Part shown: positions 39,231 to 49,926 of the stretch, in pieces
Layout of the letters: each line of letters opens with the position of its first letter
How positions within the stretch are numbered: position 1 is the first letter of the stretch
NCBI GenBank assembly: GCA_026182355.1
Contig: JAPFBL010000557.1
Coordinates: 74,501-138,500 of the forward strand
Source: Hermatobates lingyangjiaoensis
Lineage: Eukaryota; Arthropoda; Insecta; Hemiptera; Hermatobatidae
Length of the DNA stretch: 64,000 nucleotides
Direction: 5' to 3'
Notes under the pieces: generated by a model
The model's database searches: none
Told to the model about the DNA's origin: nothing
What the model saw: the letters and a program-made list of their open reading frames with translations, nothing else
Made by a program: the position numbers and the translations under genes

Positions 39231-40960
39231 CTACCTTCAATGTTTTTATCTTAACAATATCACTTCATATTATACAACTCGAAATTCATCACAAGTATAC
39301 TAAGAATAAACAATATCCTTTAAATGAATTGTTTTAGAAAATTCAACATCTACTATGACAATATGGCTGAACGTACAAATTTCCATACTAAAAAAGATAA
39401 GAGGAGTACCTCAACAGCATTTGCAATATCATTTAGACCATTATAATTGGAAAATTCTGAGAAAACACGATCATATACTTCCAGCTTTCTTGAACGATGT
39501 AAGATATGTTTACAAGCAGTAATAGAATAAATTTTGACAGGCTATGTTGTATGTTTTACTTCTTAGTTTTGAATAAGTTGTAAAATTTTTGTGTAATGAA
39601 TTTGAATAATTTCGAATAAATATATCCCTATAAACTGTTTATGATTTTTGGTAGATACCATAATGGGTGGTAGGTAGAATACTAAAACACCTTTTTTTCG
39701 TTACTAGTCACAACAAACATAACTCTTCTCCTCTTAAAAACATTTTCTTGCCAAACTTCCAACTGTTATAATTGTTCCTTCCTTCCAATTTTTTTAATGT
39801 TAGGCGGGGATGATTTATTTGTCTCAGTCATCATTTTAAAAGGTCTCTTAAAAAGTCTTTCAGAGTTTAATCACCGAAGTAGGAATTAAAAACTGAACAG
39901 AAAACAAAATTCTACGTTTCAAACATTAAGCTGGTTTGGTTCTATAACCTATTAAGATTACGGGGTCTTAAAATGTACTTGATTAAACATTATTCCAACA
40001 AATATTACCTTAGAACACTCGTACTGACAGTACTTTTAGTAAAACTTGCATTTTCAAGGAATACTTTACTTTTTACTTTCCTTTTCTCAATGAACACTTT
40101 TCATTTCTCAAGAAGTTTCTCTTTAAAGATATACGAATGAAATGATTGTGGGAATGAAAATAACAGGAAAAAACTACAAATTTATAATGTTTTATTACAT
40201 AAAATCAGGGTGGGTATTGGGAATGGAACGCATTAGGCTATTTCCATGTAATTAGCGATCCATCTTAAGAAAGACTTACCTTACGAAGGAATTAATTTCA
40301 TATGAAGATGTATTACCGTATTTGTGTTTTTAAAAACTTAGTTATAAACTAAGTTTTATTTAATTACTTATTGACCTCCCTCTTTCACCACTTTAAACTT
40401 AACAACTTTATATTATATTTAAACTATTGCTTAATTCTAGAAATAGCTTTAATATTGAACAAAAGGAGGAAAAAACAGAGGGAAGGAAGACAGCTGTTAC
40501 TCATATTGAACAGTTTGGAAAAAACGAAAACGTCAGATATCATATCGTACTCAGGAGTACGTACTCCTCAAGGAGTTGAATTTTTCAAATGTCTACCTCG
40601 GTTTGACTTTATCAATGTGCCTAGTCCCTGATATCAATGAAATACATTGATTACTCAAACATATTATTCCCTAATCAAGCCTGAGTTACTACGTTGTTAA
40701 ATTTATTTTTGATTTTTTTTTTGTAATAATATCATCTGTTTTCCTTGTTTCTTTGTAAAAGCTCCTTTTTTAGCAGTTAATTAAATACTGCTGCATTTAT
40801 CTACCTATAACCTACCCTTGAGTAGGTTATAGTCATAGAGAACACAAATAGACTAAAGATGAACCCTTCTCATATATCACATTAAGACATTCTATGTTGG
40901 AAGTCTTAGGTTTATAGTAGCTGAAGTCTATTTAGAGAAGGGGGTCTTTAATGAATATTT
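39231..40960. other. AT-rich, no gene recognised
   Basis: Contains an 86-codon plus-strand frame at 40371-40631 and others without recognisable domains. A short inverted repeat CTATAACCTACCC / GGGTAGGTTATAG-like (AACCTACCCTTGAGTAGGTT) is at 40809-40828. Confidence 0.4.
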
Positions 40961-41890
40961 GATATCGTACATCGTATACGATCGATGTTTTGAGATTATT
41001 TTACTCTTTTCCCGCTTGAATAACTCGAGGACCAGAGAAGATATTGAGATCAAGATCTGCCAGGCTAGAGGTGAGCGTGCAAGCAACTCGGCTACTCTGG
41101 CTGCCTTCACGTATCAAATGCTAGCTAGGATTACCTATATATGCCTTACAGTTTAAGGACTACCACAGGATTCATGAGAATTCGGCCGTCCCCCTCCGTT
41201 ACATCGAGACCAGGACTTGCAATGATAGTTTATTTGACCCATCAGGGCGGCATCATGGGAGTCTTTAGTACCATAGTGGACGACTCATAGAGAGATTGCT
41301 AAACGCCACCCCACCTGGCGCTTGTCAATAAGTGCTAGACAGCCTTTAGGTCACTCTATTCGTAATATAAAGAGCTCGAGAGAGGGGAGGGATGTAATCG
41401 TCCCCACTCTGAGATCCCGTATAAAGCCAAAGCCTCTTCCAGGCAAGTACCAGTTGTCCAGTCCAACCAGCTGAGTTCAAGGCCTGTTCCCACTGATAAG
41501 GGTTTGGGGTCTCTGGCCCCCCTGGATGCTAAGCAGGCACTCTCCCGAGAAGCTACTCCTTCTTACACAGCAATCACAAGGGTCTACCCAACTTGGCTGA
41601 GAACCAACCTCAAATGGCGATATGGACAAAGAACCTCTCCAATGGACCCCCACCGCCCATAGTACCGACTTATTTTAAGAGTATCAGATCAAACTCCTAA
41701 CCAAAGGTCCTACTGAACCTGCTCAGCTACAGGTAAGGTCAGTGGCCTTTATAGCCCCTGGTTCAATGAACCTGTGGAAAAGCCAATGCAGCCTGCATCG
41801 CCCCACAAGGGGAGGTGGTCACATATCAAATGCTATAAATCAAGGACCAGACTGAGTATTGAACCCTGGATCTACCATTTAGAGGCGTGT
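40961..41890. mobile_element. GC-richer island, probable LINE/SINE debris
   Basis: From about 41000 to 41890 the GC content rises to about 50%, unlike all neighbours. On the minus strand GATCCAGGGTTCAATACTCA (about 41850-41870) contains a tRNA B-box-like GGTTCAATAC, as in tRNA-derived SINEs. The plus strand 41400-41680 has a proline/serine-rich open stretch resembling the low-complexity ORF1 region of non-LTR elements, but with no diagnostic motif. CCTGGTTCAATGAACCTGTGG (41756 on) contains a GGTTCAATGAACC palindrome. Confidence 0.35.
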
Positions 41891-42779
41891 TTCATAGGTG
41901 AAATAAAAATATTAAATATCAACATAAAAGCTTTTCAATATTCATTTTTTTTTCATCAAATTTCACCTACATTCTGATAAACTATAAACATTTCTTTATA
42001 AACACTGTTAAAGATAGACAAACAAAACCGTTTTAAAAGGATATTTCGTTACAATAAATTAATATTTAAAAGGCGTTCATTTGAATTGATAATTACATTT
42101 CTCAAACAACTTAAATAAATGTAATTATCGTACATCCTTGATTATAAATTATACTAAAACATTTTTCCTTAGATGGTTATGATGTTTTTCAGAGAAAATA
42201 AGTGTATTTTTTTTAAATTTTAAAATTTGACGGGGTATTTAGTAGAGAAAGGCGAGGGAGGGGGAATACAATAGTTTTTAAGACCAGTGCTATAGTCACT
42301 CTCAAATAATAATAATAATAATAATTAGCCATTTAAAACTCAAATCTAAGGTAAGCAAATATTGATTTCTATACTTCTGAACAATAGGCTTGTATGTTAA
42401 CCACTAAGTGTATGCTAACCTGGCCCCTATGAGGGGAGAAAGTTTGGCCACCAATTCCACTCAAATTTCTGAAATGTGTATTCTATACAGTCACAACCCT
42501 TTAAAACTCATAGATAAACTTAATATAATACTAAATAGGCAAAAAAAAATGCATTTTTTAATAACTGTATTTGTCTCAATCACTTTTTTTCATTTATAAA
42601 TAATCTAACGAAATATATTTACAATTACAACTTTAAAAAATATACAAATGTATTTTTGTGAGTAGTAAATTTCTACAATGAATCTTCTTTAAAAAAAAAA
42701 ATTCGTTCTTATAACTTAAATGCAAGTTTTAATAAATTATTCAGTCTGTGTTTTCAATTGTTTTCTTTTTTTTCTCTCT
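41891..42779. other. AT-rich spacer with a fragment of segment A
   Basis: 42115-42235 (TGTAATTATCGTACATCCTT, GTTATGATGTTTTTCAGAGA) matches 23264-23385, a fragment of the dispersed segment A. No gene otherwise. This is the region downstream of the Gp93 stop codon. Confidence 0.5.
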
Positions 42780-42878
42780 TTAAAGTTCATCATGGTCTTC
42801 GATATCTTTTTCATCATCTTCATCTTTATTTATTTCATCTTCTTTTGCTTCTTCTGGTATTTCTTCTTCTTCATCGAC
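42780..42878 (-). CDS. Gp93: Gp93 last exon, acidic tail with HDEL
   Basis: After a TTCTTAAAG acceptor the exon reads [15 protein letters not shown]..., then [12 protein letters not shown] and TAA (42780-42782): 32 codons, almost all acidic, as in the GRP94 tail. HDEL is the insect-style ER-retention signal. Phase 0. Confidence 0.85.
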   Translation of the reverse strand, partial: VDEEEEIPEEAKEDEINKDEDDEKDIEDHDEL

Positions 42879-45800
42879 CTTTAAGAAAATAAAAAAAATA
42901 AACAATAAATAAAAAACATATAAAGAAAAAAAGAAACAATAAATTAAATTTAGTTTTTAATATGATATAACTAGACTCACCGTGTGACATGTTTAGTCAT
43001 CCATCACCTTGCTTTTTAATGCAATCATGTTCATGTAAATGCAGGTAAACTATAAATGACCCTATTCTGAGGTAAAATGGATAAACTAACAAAAGTCTCC
43101 ACACAAATGAAGTTTTATTGAACGCGTTTCGAACACTTTGTGTTCATCATCAGGAAGACACCAAGGATGTGGTACTGACGGGTTGGTCCAGTGAAAACAA
43201 CTAGTATAGTAGGCCTACTACCACATCCTTGGTGTCTTCCTGATGATGAACACAAAGTGTTCGAAACGCCTTCAATAAAACTTCATTTGTGTGGAGACTT
43301 TTGTTGATTTATCCATTTTACCTCAGAATGAGTAAATACCACACATTACGGATTGCACAACTAATGATTTATAAATGACCCTAGTGCGAGCAACATGTAA
43401 TTGACCATGTTGAAATACTTCCTTATCAAAATGAACCAAAACTTTCGGTAAAGTCTGTCCTTGAGACTTATGAACAGTCATAGCAAATAGTAAACTGATT
43501 TCGAAATTGAATCCTTGAAAAAGAAATGTTGCCCTCTTTACATAAAACAAATTTAAATTATGGAATTAAACCAAATATTTGGTTTATAATCAGGCAATTA
43601 TAATTAAAAAATTGTTTATAATACAATTAAGGCTATTAATTTTTTTATTTCTTTTCAGACCCAATACTGGCGTTCTCTCAACCGGAAAAGGCGTTTTGTG
43701 TGCTTAAATTTGCAAAAACTGAGTCATGCACTGTTGTTCACCGTGCATTTCGCCGAAAATTCGGAAAGGAGCCACCATACAGGAAGTCCATAGTGAGATG
43801 GCAAAGTAAATTCACAACTGATGGGTGCTTATGCCCAGCTAAAATAACGGGACGCCCCTCAACTCAAAGCACGAATAACAGAAGCTGTTTGAACCATTGA
43901 CAATGCAATGCTGGGACGCATTTGGCAAGAATTTGACTATCGGCTTGATGTGTGTCGTGTAACAAATGGTGCTCACATTGAACATCTTTGAACATTTCAT
44001 GTAAAACTTGAAATAACAAGCTTTCTGATTTTACCAGATGCGTTTTTATATCTTTAATAGTTTCCGAGATATTCAATGTCAAAATGTGGGCAAGACTTTT
44101 GAATCACCCCGTATTATGATTATAAAAACATTTATGTACTCCAAAGTGTTACAATAAAGGAAATGTTGAATGAGTTTTAACAATTTTAAAAGTTTTTAGC
44201 ACCCTTTAAAGCTAAGTCGATATAAGAAGAGGAATATTTAATTTAATAGACTTATAATCTCATAATTAAGGAATTCTGAGTGAGCACATTCTTAACGCCC
44301 TCATAAAACAGATATTTTAACATTTGTAGGGCAAAAAGTGAATGACATTGTCTCCACATATAAAAATTTAATGGTATAAACAACGCGTTTCGAAAACGTA
44401 GTGTTCTTCCTCAGGCATTAATTAAAAAATACAATGACACCAGAGAGTTATCTATAGTATACAGTAAATATAGTACAAAATAAAAATAAAATAAAATAAG
44501 GAAGAGAGTACGAACCTAAGAGTGAGTGTCTGTGGTACAACTGACTAGGAATAGGATGGACGTGGGTGAGGGTATGGGGTACATCTGTTTCATATTATAA
44601 GGCAGGTACATTTCATTATTTTGTTTTTCCTAAAAATAAAGGAAATTCATTGAGGCAATTCTTCGCTAGCGATAATCTTCTACTTGCCTCAGTTCTATAT
44701 CTCCGTATTCCTATATTTGTTTATATTTCGTTATAGTTTTCTGTGTTATATTTTGTTATGTTTCCTATATTTAGTCCTAGAGCAAATGTAAAGGCTCAGC
44801 GTAACCTTAGTAAAAAAAATAACAATGAAATGTAGCCGCCTTTTAATGAAACAGATGTACTACACCCCATACCCTCACCACGTCCAACCTATTCCCAGTC
44901 AGTTGTACCAGAGACACTCACTCTTAGGTTCGTTCTCTCTTCCTTATTTTATTTTGTACTATATTTACTTTGTACTATGATAACTCTCTGGTGTCATTGT
45001 ATTTTTTAGTTAATGCCTGAAGAAGAACACTACGTGTTCGAAACGCGTTGTTTATACCATTAAATTTTTATATGTGGAGACCATTTCATTCACTTTTTAC
45101 CCTACAATGATTAAATACCATATAATAACTGATTGCAACACATATGTAGGAGACCATTTCATTCACTGTTTACCCTACAATGAGTAAATACCACATAATA
45201 AATGATTGCACCACATATGTAGGAGACCATTTCATTCACTTTTTACCCTACAATGAGTAAATACCACATAATAAGTGATTGCACCACATATGTAGCAGAC
45301 CATTTCATTCACTTTTTACCCTACAATGAGTAAATACCACATAATAAATGATTGCACCACATATGTAGGAGACCATTTCATTCACTTTTTACCCTACAAT
45401 GAGTAAATACCACATAATAAGTGATTGCACCACATATGTAGGAGACCATTTCATTCACCTTTTACCCTACAATGAGTAAATACCACCACCTATGTAGGAG
45501 ACAATTTCATTAACTTTTTTCCCTACAATGAGTAAATACCCTATAATAAGTGATTGCACCACATATGTAGGAGACCATTTCATTAGCTTTTTACCCTACA
45601 ATGAGTAAATACCACATAATAAGTGATTGCACCACATATGTAGGAGACCATTTCATTAGATTTTTACCCTACAATGAGTAAATACCACATAATAAGTGAT
45701 TGCACCACATATGTAGGAGACCATTTCATTCACTTTTTACCCTACAATGAGTAAATACCATATAATAAGTGATTGCACCACATATGTAGAACATTTCATT

Positions 45801-46623
45801 AGCTTTTTACCCTACAATGAGTAAATACCACATTATAAGTGATAGCACTAGGTTAGAATGTTAACATTTCTCGACTGAGTAGAATATAATGAATTAGTAT
45901 TCATTATATTCTACTGTATATACTACTGTAGTGTATTGTACAGGTGCTTTTCATAAGGCATTCTTACCTTGTTTTTAAGTGCCTTATCTTCTAACCACTT
46001 TGTAAGCGGCTCAACTGAAATTCCTCCAATTGTTTCTTGTCTTCAGGCAAACTAAAGCCCTCTTTAGCAACATTTTGGAATTTTTTCCCTTCGAATTCTG
46101 GTAAAGAGGCGATGCTCGTCTACTGCTTCTGTTAAATACAACACCTCATAACCCTTCTGCAGTAGTCTTTCAACAAACGGGCTTTTCTCAACCTAAACAC
46201 AAAAAAAAAATATTTTATTAAAGTAAGAACATTGGTAACACTGGTAAGTGGTAGCCTAATAGTGGATACGGTGACACAATATCTCATCGGACATGAATAC
46301 TTAAGCGCCTTGCCTAAACAAGATAGGAAAGCACCAGATATCTGAGTGCTTGTATTGCTCAGCAATAGACGATGTGGAGTATACATTCTTATCATCGATA
46401 AAAACATTTCACATAAACACGTGAAATAACAATCAATGATCAAATCACAATAAGAAATGGGAAAACAAGACTAACATCATTCAACTGTAACAAGCGGTCT
46501 TCATCAGAGTCAAAAACCTAACGTTGGGTTGTGACTCTTAAACCCATAAACCCATTTTTATTGTGGTTTGATCATATATATTATATGTATTACATATATA
46601 CACTTTTATTATATGATATATAT

Positions 46624-46657
<34 letters not shown>

Positions 46658-48735
46658 AAGCTTTCACATAAACACGTGAAATAACAATCAATGATCAAAC
46701 CACAATAAGAAATGGGAAAACAAGACTAAGATCTTTCAACCGTAACAAGCGGTCTTCGTCAGAGTCAAAAACCCAACTGATATATATATACACTTTTTCG
46801 TTTGAAATACGATCCAAAACGGACAAATATAGTTCAATGTAGAAAGAGAAACATAGAGAAATTAAAAGCATATACTTACAGGCTCTAATTTTCGGTTTGA
46901 ACCGTCTTCAGTAGAGATAAGAGAGAGAAACCAAACGCACTGGTACAGAGATTGTTGGAGACTCGCTTCGTTCCCCTCTCTTAAGGCTAGTGTCCTAGAA
47001 GAAAAGGAGGTGGTTTAGTTGGTAATTTGGTTAACTGGGAGCCTAGCACTATGTGCGTAAATGCATTTCACCTAACCCCCCCCCCCCTCCCCCCACACAC
47101 ACACAAATTAGAAGTACACTTGACTCCCGAATTTCCATACTAATAGAGGCCAAGACAGGTCTAGAAACAGAAAAGTCCGGAAACTGGTAACACTGGTAAG
47201 TGGTAGCCTAATGGTGGGTAGGGTAGGCTAAGTGGTTGACAGCATGCCAAGACATACCATATACATAACCTTACTAAAGCTTACTAGAAGGGCTAGGCTA
47301 TCTCAACTTCTTTTACTTTAGCACACTATACAATTAATTTAAGTAAACACTATTATTAATACATAATAAACTTTGTAATGAACAAAAAAAGAAGACTAGC
47401 CTAACTGTTGACGGTAGGCCAAGACGTACCATAGGATAAAAAGATTTCACATAAACACGTGAAATAACAATCAATGATCAAACCACAATAAGAAAATGGG
47501 AAAACAAGACTAAGATCTTTCAACCGTAACAAGCGGTCTTCCGTCAGAGTCAAAAACCCAACTGAAACACCAGATGTTCTCTGCATCTAGTATTTCAGTT
47601 GGGTTTTTGACTCTGACGAAGACCGCTTGTTACGGTTGAAAGATCTTAGTCTTGTTTTCCCATTTTCTTATTGTGGTTTGATCATTGACGTACTATAAGA
47701 TATATAGCCTAACCTGAATACAGTTTAGTAGGGTTAGACCGACTGAATACTGTAATACCGATTTGAAAATATTTGAATGAAATTGCAGTAGCGTAGACAT
47801 ATGAGAAGGGAGGATAGCTAGGCTATTCTCTGCCTCACCATGTTTTAAATCACAATCATCAAATACAGGTGGAAACAGTTTTCATTTATTATTATTGTTT
47901 AACCTCATCCCCTAGCGGGTGATAACGTTAGTCGTTTACTGGCTTTTTGTTTGATCGGTGATTCTACATTGGGAGTCCTAAGTTTTGGATAAATTTGATG
48001 GAACACATAAAAATCTTTAGATGATCAAATCAAAATATTTAGTAGATCAAATCGCACACACATTTCATGGAATACATAAAAGCATTTCCAGAAAAAAAAA
48101 CAACATTTAGGGCCTTACGTAACACATGAAAATCTTTGGAGGGTCAAAATTTGACTCATATTTATAAAATAAATCACTTAGTCAGTTTTTGGAATTGACT
48201 GATACACAAATTTCATTAGTATCATTACTATTTGGGGGGTTCCCGGGAAAGTTACTGAACCAAAAAGCGGTTCCGCGTCGAAAAAAGTTTGAGAATCTCT
48301 ACTCTAAGAAAGATGATTTTCATGCATACCTCTGTCCGGCTTGAACCCGCCATGTAGTATATATGCTCCCGCTTGGGTTTCATTCGACTCACATATTCAG
48401 CCATCACTGTCATATCACAGAAAAACTACTTGCAAACATTAACAACTTTGCCAACCGACTCCTATTGGCAGGATCTTCAATAATTCCAAGTTTAATATTA
48501 GTTGAGTATTCTTTCCAAAATATTGCACTATCTCCTTTATCCAATTTCTTAATCATATCTAAAGCTTTTCTAATTAGCTTTTTCCTAATGACTTTAAATA
48601 GTTTATGTTGTTGTAATGTTTCTCTTGAAACGTTCAAAGGAAGATCATCTGAGTCGACAACTCCTCGGAGGAAGCGCAGGCATTTAGGCAAAAGGTCGTT
48701 GAATTCATCAGTGATGAAACTCGCCTTACATAGAG
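42780..48735 (-). CDS. Gp93: Gp93/GRP94 (ER Hsp90), C-terminal half of the gene
   Basis: Minus-strand split gene for the endoplasmic reticulum Hsp90, an ATP-driven chaperone for secreted and membrane proteins. Three exons are visible: 48735-48330 (end of the middle domain, with the Hsp90 signature [19 protein letters not shown]), 46192-45968 ([20 protein letters not shown] ... LEDKALKNK) and 42878-42780 (acidic tail ending HDEL, the ER-retention signal). All junctions are phase 0 with good splice sites. Missing between the last two is the exon or exons for the dimerisation domain (about 130-150 residues). Exons for the N-terminal ATPase are not in the window. The first two exons contain small frame-breaking indels. 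Introns are full of PLE fold-backs. It is either a real gene with assembly errors or a decaying copy. Confidence 0.85.
43119..43158 (-). ncRNA. Hammerhead-like ribozyme, ACGCGU type
   Basis: Minus strand: UUC, CUGAUGA, U, stem II GAACAC-AAA-GUGUUC, GAA, ACGCGU (self-complementary stem III), U, then CAAUAAAAC. The core matches the hammerhead consensus. Confidence 0.65.
43233..43274 (+). ncRNA. Hammerhead-like motif, ACGCCU variant
   Basis: Same as the minus-strand partner except that stem III reads ACGCCU, which is no longer self-complementary. It could still pair with nothing in its partner, so this arm is probably inactive. Confidence 0.55.
43365..43545 (-). pseudogene. Helitron helicase C-terminal fragment
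   Basis: Minus-strand frame with [18 protein letters not shown] and [13 protein letters not shown], the last helicase motifs of a Pif1-type Helitron helicase. Only about 60 residues remain. It differs clearly from the Helitron at 11.2-14.8 kb, so another family. Confidence 0.8.
43676..44113 (+). pseudogene. Internally deleted DNA transposase (DUF4817/mariner-like)
   Basis: 43676-43880 reads [20 protein letters not shown] ... [20 protein letters not shown], the N-terminal helix-turn-helix (DUF4817) of a common insect DDE transposon. About 43905-43990 resumes in another frame with [25 protein letters not shown] split over the C-terminus, the usual end of that protein. The catalytic middle is missing. 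The right end GACTTTTGAATCACCCCGTA (44092-44112) looks like a terminal repeat; the left end was not found. Confidence 0.75.
44382..44418 (-). ncRNA. Hammerhead-like motif, CUGAGGA core
   Basis: Minus strand: CUGAGGA, A, GAACAC-UAC-GUUUUC, GAA, ACGCGU, U. Stem II has one mismatch (C opposite U). Confidence 0.5.
45011..45050 (+). ncRNA. Hammerhead-like ribozyme, CUGAAGA core
   Basis: CUGAAGA, A, stem II GAACAC-UAC-GUGUUC (six pairs), GAA, self-complementary ACGCGU, U as cleavage base. Stem I pairing next to the core is weak. Confidence 0.6.
45060..45855 (+). repeat. 73-bp tandem array grown from the PLE tail, ~10 copies
   Basis: TAGGAGACCATTTCATTCAC...TTTACCCTACAATGAGTAAA...TACCACATAATAAGTGATTG repeats every 73 bases (45131, 45204, ...). 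A related insertion at 63206-63300 has just one unit with the same outer flank (ACTA-GTTAGAAT), so this array expanded after insertion. Confidence 0.9.
45968..46192 (-). CDS. Gp93: Gp93 internal exon (end of middle domain)
   Basis: After a GTGTTTAG acceptor: [26 protein letters not shown], then [44 protein letters not shown] and a GTAAGA donor. Homologous to GRP94 residues after AGSSRKE. Two frame breaks: about five bases are missing after VDE (expected Y-C-I) and about one near LEE. Phase 0 at both ends. Confidence 0.85.
46395..46578 (-). mobile_element. Fold-back, family AGAUCU, degenerate copy
   Basis: TTTCACATAAACACGTGAAA (itself palindromic), then AACAATCAATGATCAAA, and a degenerate hammerhead region (AACATCATTCAACTGTAAC). 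Partly mirrored by TTGGGTTGTGACTC...TTTTATTGTGGTTTGATCAT. Confidence 0.65.
46610..46656. repeat. (TA)n microsatellite
   Basis: Near-continuous TA dinucleotides between two AGAUCU-family copies. Confidence 0.9.
46660..46790 (-). mobile_element. AGAUCU-family element, half copy with hammerhead
   Basis: TTTCACATAAACACGTGAAA to CAAAAACCCAACTG; the minus strand from about 46772 to 46730 carries the intact motif described at 47609-47651. Confidence 0.7.
46881..46920 (-). ncRNA. Hammerhead-like motif, AAUU type
   Basis: Minus strand: CUC, UA, CUGAAGA, stem II CGGUU-CAA-ACCG, then GAAAAUU: GAA plus AAUU (self-complementary stem III), A as cleavage base, GAG pairing with CUC. A separate family, single copy here. 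Confidence 0.5.
47512..47556 (-). ncRNA. Hammerhead-like motif, AGAUCU type (left arm)
   Basis: Minus-strand copy of the 47609-47651 motif with one inserted base in the core (CUGACGGA), probably inactive. Confidence 0.5.
47609..47651 (+). ncRNA. Hammerhead-like ribozyme, AGAUCU type
   Basis: GACU (stem I), CUGACGA, A, stem II GACCGC-UUGUUA-CGGUU (four clear pairs ACCG/CGGU), GAA, self-complementary AGAUCU (stem III), U, then AGUC closing stem I with GACU. All conserved core bases are present. Confidence 0.65.
48330..48735 (-). CDS. Gp93: Gp93 exon with the Hsp90 signature
   Basis: After a TTATTTCAG acceptor: LYVRRV, then (shifted one base) [38 protein letters not shown], ... [30 protein letters not shown], then shifted again [29 protein letters not shown] and a GTATGC donor. 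Aligns along GRP94 without gaps except two single-base losses, one in a T run near 48714 and one near 48405. It is 406 bases, 408 when corrected. Confidence 0.88.
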
Positions 48736-48889
48736 CTGAAATAACAACATTATTCAGTTTAATATCACATCAGAAATTAAATACCAATATATATAACAGA
48801 TTCAATAATATATCGACCGTTTGATAGAATAGGTGTGTTCTCTAATCGGAGTTCGGTCAATTTTCCAGGATAAAAAATCAAACTCTGGT

Positions 48890-49531
48890 TGCCTTTAGCA
48901 ACGTTGCAATTGGTTCGCCCCTAGGTGTCACATTCGCAAATTATTATATGTGCTTGGTGGAAAATAAAATCTTAAACAACAGCCCTGAATTAAAGCCTGC
49001 TATTTATTGTAGATAAAGCGTGGATGATTGCTTTGTTGTCGCAAAAGATTCAGTACAATTAGTAAACCTTAAGTCAGCATTTGAAAAAAACTCCTGTCTC
49101 AAATTTACAATAGAAACAGCAATCGAAAAGAGAATGAACTTCCTGGATGTAAATATTAACCTGAAAAATAACATACTGCAGACTTCTATTTACAGGAAAC
49201 CTACCAACACAGCATCATACCTAAATGCGAAGAGTGAATGCCCTCAACGGTATAAAGACGCCACTATCAGATCCCTCATCCACAGAACGTACAAGACCGC
49301 CTCATCCTGGGACCTTTTTAATAGTAATATTTCTTCAACCAAGCAAGCGCTAATCAACAATGGTTACTCAAACAAATATTTCGACAGCATTCTAAGACGC
49401 TACCTGGAGAATAGATTCACCTCAGACAATAAGAGCCAAATGACAGGTACAAACCATAAAATATTCTACAAGAACCAATATACTGATGAATATTGGTCGT
49501 CAGGAATGGATGTGAATCACTCCAAAAGCTG
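48890..49531 (+). pseudogene. Penelope-like reverse transcriptase fragment
   Basis: Begins in motif B (AIGSPLGVTFANYYMCLVEN), then IYCR, a TAA stop at 49014 where the Y of the catalytic YVDD should be, SVDDCFVVAK, and the thumb region (MNFLDVNINLKNNILQTSIY, RKPTNTASYLNAKSECPQRY) to NQYTDEYW. No endonuclease follows. Same family as, but clearly diverged from, the minus-strand copy at 49927-51960. Opposite in direction to Gp93. Confidence 0.9.
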
Positions 49532-49597
49532 ATAACGACTTATTGCTACCTTCTTTTTAATTGTTTTTTATTTAAAAGTCCGTAGGGACAGTTTCAT

Positions 49598-49819
49598 TTA
49601 CTTATATATATCTGCGTTTAAAAAATGAATGTTCGATTTCACACTATATAATTTGTTAGAAAATGTTTCTAATTTTCTAAAACTCTTTTTTACCTCTGGG
49701 TTTCTTATATCATGAATTAACTCTCCATATTTCTTTTCATTGAATTTATTCTTCGAGACATGTTTCAGTGCTACAATCACTATCGTCAGGAAAATGTTAT
49801 TAGCATAATTAATTATCAC
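49598..49819 (-). pseudogene. Probable PLE N-terminal fragment
   Basis: Minus-strand frame with VALKHVSKNKFNEKKYGELI and KKSFRKLETFSNKLYSVKSN IHFLN. The KLE..SNK....IHFL pattern is similar to the segment ahead of the RT in Penelope-like proteins. It lies just downstream of the full PLE, as expected if a second, 3'-truncated copy follows in tandem. Confidence 0.5.
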
Positions 49820-49926
49820 ACATATAATAAAATAAAATAAAATGAAATAAAACTATTACACTTGATAAACTAAACATTAACATTACTTGATAACAACAGG
49901 TTGCAACGTCTGGTTTAGGGAATCAG

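Larger units (their letters stand above)
43058..43365. mobile_element. PLE-type fold-back with two hammerheads, family ACGCGU
   Basis: Inverted arms 43058-43170 (TTCTGAGGTAAAATGGATAA...) and 43210-43327 face each other around CCAGTGAAAACAACTAGTAT. The right arm continues into a tail ATGAGTAAATACCACACATT ... GGATTGCACAACTAATGATT that the left arm lacks. In this copy CCACATCCTTGG joins TGTCTTCCTGATGATG directly, lacking the 79-bp intron present at 59725. Confidence 0.8.
44327..45115. mobile_element. PLE-type fold-back, family 2 (TATGTGGAGACC)
   Basis: Inverted arms of about 265 bases (44327-44592 and 44847-45115) around a ~250-base AT-rich spacer. Each arm carries a hammerhead-like motif. The right arm continues into the tail ATGATTAAATACCATATAAT, which was then amplified (45060-45855). 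Related copy at 62205-63300. Confidence 0.8.
47435..47695. mobile_element. AGAUCU-family fold-back, complete
   Basis: Arms 47467-47570 and 47590-47690 are nearly perfect complements (AAACCACAATAAGAAAATGG ... mirrored) around AACACCAGATGTTCTCTGCA. Located in the Gp93 intron. Confidence 0.85.

Noticed and set aside
40961..41890. A host gene in the GC-rich island
   Set aside because: No continuous frame, no domain and no splice pattern; B-box-like sequence and composition point to retroelement debris.
42780..48735. Gp93 as a processed retrocopy
   Set aside because: Exons are separated by long introns with proper donor and acceptor sites; a retrocopy would have none.
48363..48824. 153-codon plus-strand frame
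   Set aside because: It is antisense to the Gp93 exon, which has clear Hsp90 homology and splice sites on the minus strand.
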